Both the position numbers and the translations under genes were made by a program. Under the pieces are notes generated by a model. The model was not told the DNA's origin. It was given only the letters and a program-made list of their open reading frames with translations, and did no database searches. 43,833 nt of DNA from Nocardia jinanensis (GTDB lineage Bacteria > Actinomycetota > Actinomycetes > Mycobacteriales > Mycobacteriaceae): NCBI RefSeq assembly GCF_014645735.1, contig NZ_BMMH01000035.1, positions 1 to 43,833 on the forward strand. Reading direction: 5' to 3'. Shown here piece after piece: positions 40,287-43,833 of the stretch (positions are counted from its first letter, which is position 1; every line of letters starts with the position of its first letter).

Positions 40287-40553
40287 GTGTCAGAGGATGA
40301 CGGGCAGGTGGACGACCTCGGTCGGTTCTCGTTCCGCACCGCGGGGCAGCTGCGGCTGCTCGGCGAGCGCATGACCGCGCTGTCGATGCAGCCGGACGGG
40401 TACGCCCCGGACGACCTGGCCGCACTCGCCGATGCGCTGCAGGGCATGGCATTGCGTTGCGCGATGAGCACCGGGAACACGGCTCTGCTCAACGAGCTGT
40501 CCGGCCGGAACTGGCGCGAGCTCGGCGAGGGCGATATCGGCGGTCTCCAGTGA
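40287..40553 (+). CDS. Small hypothetical protein coupled to recombinase (88 aa)
   Basis: Acidic and helical (FRTAGQLRLLGERMTALSMQPDG, DDLAALADALQGMALRCAMS). GTG 40287 has GGAG eight bases upstream. Its TGA overlaps the GTG of the recombinase gene by four bases, so the two are co-translated and may interact, for example as a recombination directionality or accessory factor. No family is recognised. Confidence 0.6.
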   Translation: MSEDDGQVDDLGRFSFRTAGQLRLLGERMTALSMQPDGYAPDDLAALADALQGMALRCAMSTGNTALLNELSGRNWRELGEGDIGGLQ

Positions 40554-41482
40554 CCCGCTACGGGTACGCACGGGTCTCGACCCGCGACCAGTCCACCGAC
40601 CACCAGATCGACGCGCTGCTCGCCGCCGGCGTCGCCGAGGAGGACCTGTTCGTCGAGAAGATCTCCGGCAAGCTGTCGTCGCGGCCGAAGCTCGATGAGC
40701 TGCTGGCGACGCTGCGGCCCGGGGATCAGGTGGTGGTCACCCGGTTACGGCGTATCGGGCGCAGCCACGCGCACCTGCTCGATCTGGTCCGCCAGTTCGG
40801 CGAGGGCGATATCGACTTCGTGGTCCTGGAGCAGGGCATCGACACCGCCACCCCCGGCGGGCGCCTGATCTTCCACTTCCTCGCCGCGCTGGCCGAGTAC
40901 GACCGCGAACTCATCGTCGAGGGCACCAAAGACGGGCTGGCGGCCGCGAAGGCCCGCGGCCGGGTCGGCGGACGACCGCGGGCGCTGTCGCAGATCCAGC
41001 TCGACCAGGCCCAGCGCATGTACGACGAGGACCAGCTCACCGTGGACCAGATCGCCGACGCGCTCAAGGTCGGCCGCTCCACCCTCTACCGCCAGCTCGG
41101 CACCTACGAGGGCGATTGCGCCCTGATCGTCTACCGCCGCAGCAAGACCAAGGTGAACCCCGACACCAACCGCCGCTACGGCGAGACCGGCCAGTCCGAG
41201 GCCGTGCAGCTCGACGCCGACCGGAAATGGTGGCCGATCGCCCCGACGCGACGGTCGAAGCTCAAGGCGATCGTCTACATCGTCGATGGGGTCGTGGCCC
41301 GGGTCCGCGCGGTGGACCCCGCCGGCCAGTGGCACGAAGACGACCGCGGCTACGCCGATGTCCCGCTCACAGCGCCCCTGACCGATATCCAGATCGCCAA
41401 GCAGCTGCCCACCCTCGGGCTGCAGCTCGGCGACGAACGCCCGCACGTCAAGGGCAAGCTCCGCGAATACGTCCGGCTCTGA
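40550..41482 (+). CDS. Serine recombinase/resolvase with extra C-terminal domain (310 aa)
   Basis: Catalytic domain 1-140: RVSTRDQ with the nucleophile Ser10, then RRIGRS and the E-helix region typical of Tn3/gamma-delta resolvases. An HTH at about 145-185 (GGRPRALS, TVDQIADALKVGRSTLYRQL) binds DNA. Ordinary resolvases end here at about 185 aa; this one continues for 125 residues (YRRSKTKVNPDTNRRYGETG, IVYIVDGVVARVRAVDPAGQW) in a strand-rich domain unlike the large serine integrases. It probably resolves plasmid multimers; the extension may confer protein contacts or regulation. Confidence 0.85.
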   Translation: MTRYGYARVSTRDQSTDHQIDALLAAGVAEEDLFVEKISGKLSSRPKLDELLATLRPGDQVVVTRLRRIGRSHAHLLDLVRQFGEGDIDFVVLEQGIDTATPGGRLIFHFLAALAEYDRELIVEGTKDGLAAAKARGRVGGRPRALSQIQLDQAQRMYDEDQLTVDQIADALKVGRSTLYRQLGTYEGDCALIVYRRSKTKVNPDTNRRYGETGQSEAVQLDADRKWWPIAPTRRSKLKAIVYIVDGVVARVRAVDPAGQWHEDDRGYADVPLTAPLTDIQIAKQLPTLGLQLGDERPHVKGKLREYVRL

Positions 41483-41514
41483 CCAGGAGCTGGGAACCGA
41501 TTGGAACGAGAAAG

Positions 41515-41892
41515 ATGGCACGACTGATGTCGGTGGCCCTGACCGAACCGCAGGTCCGGGCCCGCAGCAAAACCGTCACCCGGCGCATGGGGTGGCACGT
41601 ACTCAAACCCGGGGACCGGCTGACCCTGTGCCGCAAGGTGATGGGCCGGCACCGCGGTGAACCGCTGGTCCGGATCGTCGACGTCCGGGTGCTGACGGTC
41701 CGCCGGGAACGCCTCGACGAGATCACTCCCGATGAGGTCCTGGCTGAAGGCTTCCCGGAGATGAGCCCGCCCGAATTCGTCGAGTTCTTCTGCGGCAGCC
41801 ACAAGGGGTGCACCCCGGACAGCGAGGTCACCCGCATCGAGTGGAGCTATCTCGACCCGGAACCGGAGGTGGAGCAGTTCACACTGCTGTAG
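41515..41892 (+). CDS. ASCH-domain protein (125 aa)
   Basis: RSKTVTRRMGW-x-x-LKPGDRLTLC near the N-terminus, then a strand RIVDVRVLTVRRERLDEI and the ADGF-like E-G-F turn (LAEGFPEMSPPEFVEFFC), are the hallmarks of the ASCH fold, a PUA-related putative RNA- or nucleotide-binding domain frequent in phages and plasmids. Some ASCH proteins are nucleases or amidohydrolases, so the activity is open. The start is ATG 41515. It follows the recombinase gene by 32 bases in the same direction. Confidence 0.75.
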   Translation: MARLMSVALTEPQVRARSKTVTRRMGWHVLKPGDRLTLCRKVMGRHRGEPLVRIVDVRVLTVRRERLDEITPDEVLAEGFPEMSPPEFVEFFCGSHKGCTPDSEVTRIEWSYLDPEPEVEQFTLL

Positions 41893-41960
41893 CCCCGCCC
41901 CGTAGAACTACCGGCGCTCGACCGGGCGCCGGAGATCCGAAAGGAAAGGAAGAACCAGTG

Positions 41961-42583
41961 ATGAACTGGGAGAGCAATCTCGCCACCGCCGACCCGGAGG
42001 TGGTCGAGATCGCGCAGAGCGACTGGGACGAGTGCCGGGCCTACTTCCCCCGCGAGACGGTGCGGTGGGCCGACGCTCTGCGGATCGCGGCGTTCGGCGG
42101 TGCCGAGGACGGTGCGGCGTGCGGGCATGGTGCCCGGTACCTGTTGCCGGTGGAGCTGCTGCTCGAGATGCCGGGCCCGCTGGCCGGGGCGCTGGCCGGC
42201 GTGCCGCTGGAACTGCCCGAGGGCCCGTGGCCGAACTGGGCCCGCACCGAGCATCGGATCGACTGGCCGGAGCTGATCGACGGCGATCCGGCGCATCTGA
42301 CCTGGAACCACGACATGTTGAGAGGGAACATGGGTGCCAGCGGGAACGGTGTCGCCGCCGCGTACCGGCTGCTGGCCGACCACGATCTCGACCCGCGTAT
42401 CGACGCGATCCTGTGGATGGAGGTCGATGGCCGGTTCTCCGTCGAACCCGCAGGCCTATTCGCAGACGCTGCGATCGACCACGGCCTGACTCGCCGGGTG
42501 GACGACATCCTGGTGGCCAGCGGACGCCCGCGGGATCGTCTTCACGACGACCGCGAAACGGGTTCTGGCTGCTGGACGCCTGA
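41961..42583 (+). CDS. Hypothetical protein, probable 3' frameshift
   Basis: ATG 41961, with AGGAA-type RBS, opens a frame encoding an acidic globular protein (PEVVEIAQSDWDECRAYFPR, AHLTWNHDMLRGN, GVAAAYRLLADHDLDPRIDAIL). After about residue 195 the frame loses protein character and runs through a strong terminator to a stop at 43082, antisense to the next gene. A neighbouring frame has its stop at 42583, just before the terminator, which would be the natural end. A one-base deletion near 42555-42570 would explain this. I give the likely original end. Confidence 0.55.
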
Positions 42584-42598
42584 TACCTGCGAGAGAAA

Positions 42599-42633
42599 CG
42601 AGAACCGGCCGGCCAGTATCCGGCCGGTTCTCG
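42599..42633. terminator. Strong bidirectional terminator
   Basis: CGAGAACCGGCCGG (42599-42612) pairs perfectly with 42620-42633 across a 7-base loop, followed by CATTTTC. It sits between convergent genes (end 42583 and end 42639). Confidence 0.85.
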
Positions 42634-42638
42634 CATTT

Positions 42639-43307
42639 TCAGGGTTGCACACGCGGGGCGGTACCGGGCTCGCCGGGTTCAGGCTGCGCACCCGTATCCG
42701 GGGCCGGCGCCCCCGCAACGCTTTCCGGGTCGTCGGTCGAGCCGTACCGGTTCCACCAGGGCTGTTCCTCCTCCTGGTCGCCCGGTGTGGGGGTGGAAGG
42801 GGGTTTCTTGATCGTGCCGATGAAGGCGGCCTGAGAGCGCAGCCCGTCCTCACGGATGGAGGATCTGGCCCGGGCGGGCATGGTGGCGAGGAGGGCGTGG
42901 TTGAACAGGCAGCCCAGCACGCACAGCGGGGGAAGCCAGACGATCATGACGATTTCGAGGGTGTCCATCGGTGTCGGTGGGCGGGTGATGACGAAGACGT
43001 TCCCGGCGACGCTGCCCCCGAAGAACACCACCAGCAGCCCCAGATACGGCCAGGCCATCGCGGCGACCCGTTTGTAGGGTGAACGGGACAGCGCGACCCA
43101 GGAGTAGGCGATCACCGCGATAACGAGACCGCCGGTCACCGGATACAGCCACGCCAGCGGCTCGGGGACGCCGGCCACCCGCGCCAGGGTGGCCGTGAAG
43201 GAGAACGCCGTGGTCCCCGCGACGACGATGAGCGCCATACCCAGACGTATGAGCCCGCGCGGGAGCCGGAACAGGCGGTGGTCGGGGATTCGGTCCACGT
43301 GGTCCAT
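42639..43307 (-). CDS. DUF2637-like multi-pass membrane protein (222 aa)
   Basis: Four predicted helices: LIRLGMALIVVAGTTAFSF, AWLYPVTGGLVIAVIAYSWVAL, MAWPYLGLLVVFFGGSVAGNV and IVMIVWLPPLCVLGCLF. The order, and the helix with PVTGG and SVAGN, resemble DUF2637 proteins of actinomycete plasmids, some of which aid plasmid spread. A disordered Pro/Glu-rich C-terminal tail follows. The ATG at 43307 has AGGAGG six bases upstream, so the longer upstream frame is not used. Confidence 0.75.
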   Translation of the reverse strand: MDHVDRIPDHRLFRLPRGLIRLGMALIVVAGTTAFSFTATLARVAGVPEPLAWLYPVTGGLVIAVIAYSWVALSRSPYKRVAAMAWPYLGLLVVFFGGSVAGNVFVITRPPTPMDTLEIVMIVWLPPLCVLGCLFNHALLATMPARARSSIREDGLRSQAAFIGTIKKPPSTPTPGDQEEEQPWWNRYGSTDDPESVAGAPAPDTGAQPEPGEPGTAPRVQP

Positions 43308-43702
43308 CGGCGCCTCCTGGTAGCTGATCCGCCAAACGTGCAGGCTCCCAACAGGATATGGCCGTGCACCCGACCCGAGCGGGGAAATCAGGCGGGCGCG
43401 GGCGGCGGTGATGACATGGGGTCGCGGTTCGGCGGTCCGCGGTCGTACGCGAGGCCGGATGCGGGCCGAGCTACCACCCTTGTGTGACCCCGGACACGAA
43501 ATTTTCGGGGTGTGATCTGCATCATCCCGCGTAATAGCTTCCATGCATTAATGCCGGTTGAAGGGTCGGAATATGCCCAGATGGGGACCAACACAGAAGT
43601 GCTGCACATCACCCAGGCGACGGAGGGGTTAAGCAACCCGCTCGACACAAGATGTGGTATTTCACCCCGAAACGCGCTAGTTTTCTGCTCAGAACCGAGC
43701 AG
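43308..43702. other. Intergenic region without confident gene
   Basis: It contains the promoter of the membrane-protein gene, an imperfect dyad ACCCCG/CGGGGT near 43486-43512, and the hairpin at 43681-43706 (TTTTCTGCTC/GAGCAGAAAA) that crosses the circular join. Open frames here lack RBSs and overlap both strands. Composition is less GC-rich than the backbone. Confidence 0.5.
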
Positions 43703-43833
43703 AAAAACCAGGTGGAGCCGGTGACCGGGGTAGCGACCCCCGCCCACCGGACTCCCTGAAGACACGCGGAATTGAAGGCTAGCTACCGTATCCGCGAGTC
43801 AGCAGCACAGATGCCAGTCGGGCGATGATCAGC
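43703..43833. repeat. Terminal direct repeat, right copy
   Basis: Exact second copy of bases 1-131. It contains the 3' end of the small membrane-protein gene found at 77-292, here truncated by the window edge. Removing one copy gives a circle of about 43,702 bp. The left border falls inside a hairpin: arms 43681-43690 and 43697-43706 are complementary, so this hairpin exists intact only when the ends are joined. Confidence 0.95.

Noticed and set aside
43388..43765. 125-codon minus-strand frame across the circular join
   Set aside because: No RBS or family pattern; it spans two hairpins and overlaps a plus-strand frame of equal weakness.
1..43833. Phage genome with direct terminal repeats
   Set aside because: No capsid, portal, terminase or tail genes; rep, par, mob and coupling genes indicate a plasmid.
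1..43833. Insertion sequences, rRNA or tRNA genes
   Set aside because: No DDE or HUH transposase motif and no flanking inverted repeats were seen, and no tRNA-like cloverleaf or rRNA sequence. The only recombinase is the resolvase.

Overview
The window is best read as one complete circular actinobacterial plasmid. The first 131 bases recur exactly as the last 131 bases, so the unit is about 43,702 bp and the small gene at 77-292 lies across the join. High GC, a WhiB-type regulator, DUF4913, DUF6011 and DUF2637-like proteins, an RRQRL-like motif and apparently leaderless starts all point to Actinomycetota. Mycobacteriales (a Nocardia, Rhodococcus or Gordonia relative) is my best guess. The genus is inferred from protein style, not from a marker gene.

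Layout. 0.8-8.0 kb: a DEDDh exonuclease, a tandem ribbon-helix-helix (RHH) protein, a G-poor hairpin tract that looks like oriT, and a 1,564-aa MobF relaxase-helicase (TraA). 8.0-13.4 kb: small orphans, an RHH/MazF-like toxin-antitoxin pair, an operator-rich divergent promoter, an orphan C5 cytosine methyltransferase with a coupled partner, and a basic protein of unknown role. 13.7-16.8 kb: a 23-aa peptide gene and a second, MobP-type mobilisation module (mobC-mobP). 16.8-21.4 kb: a DUF4326 protein and a membrane protein whose linkers and spacer are filled with TGTTCGS heptads, a coiled-coil protein, a repeat-rich spacer and parA with a partner gene. 21.4-23.1 kb: the replication module (RHH copG-like gene, leader region with a possible antisense RNA, rep), with an inverted pair of DnaA boxes inside rep.

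23.2-25.4 kb (minus) is a GntR - XRE - cysteine hydrolase regulatory operon. It faces a 9-kb plus-strand operon (25.5-34.5 kb): three small genes, whiB, a VirD4/TraG-type coupling protein, a DUF4913 protein, and two large paralogous proteins. One paralog carries an N-terminal CHC2/Toprim primase-like head and the other an RRQRL-like head. Both have an in-frame internal start at the head/tail boundary, recalling the Sog and TraC primases of conjugative plasmids. No VirB4-like ATPase or other mating-pair gene is visible, so transfer probably needs a helper or an unrecognised apparatus.

34.5-43.7 kb is accessory: a 59-aa SMP-like protein, orphans, a HEPN/abortive-infection-like protein with small coupled genes, an RHH repressor with two palindromic operators, and a serine recombinase with an unusual C-terminal extension and a probable res region. 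An ASCH-domain protein, a gene that seems frameshifted at its 3' end, and a DUF2637-like membrane protein complete it. The most novel signals are the heptad field beside parA, the paired primase-type proteins with internal starts, the two relaxases without a mating apparatus, and the G-poor oriT candidate.
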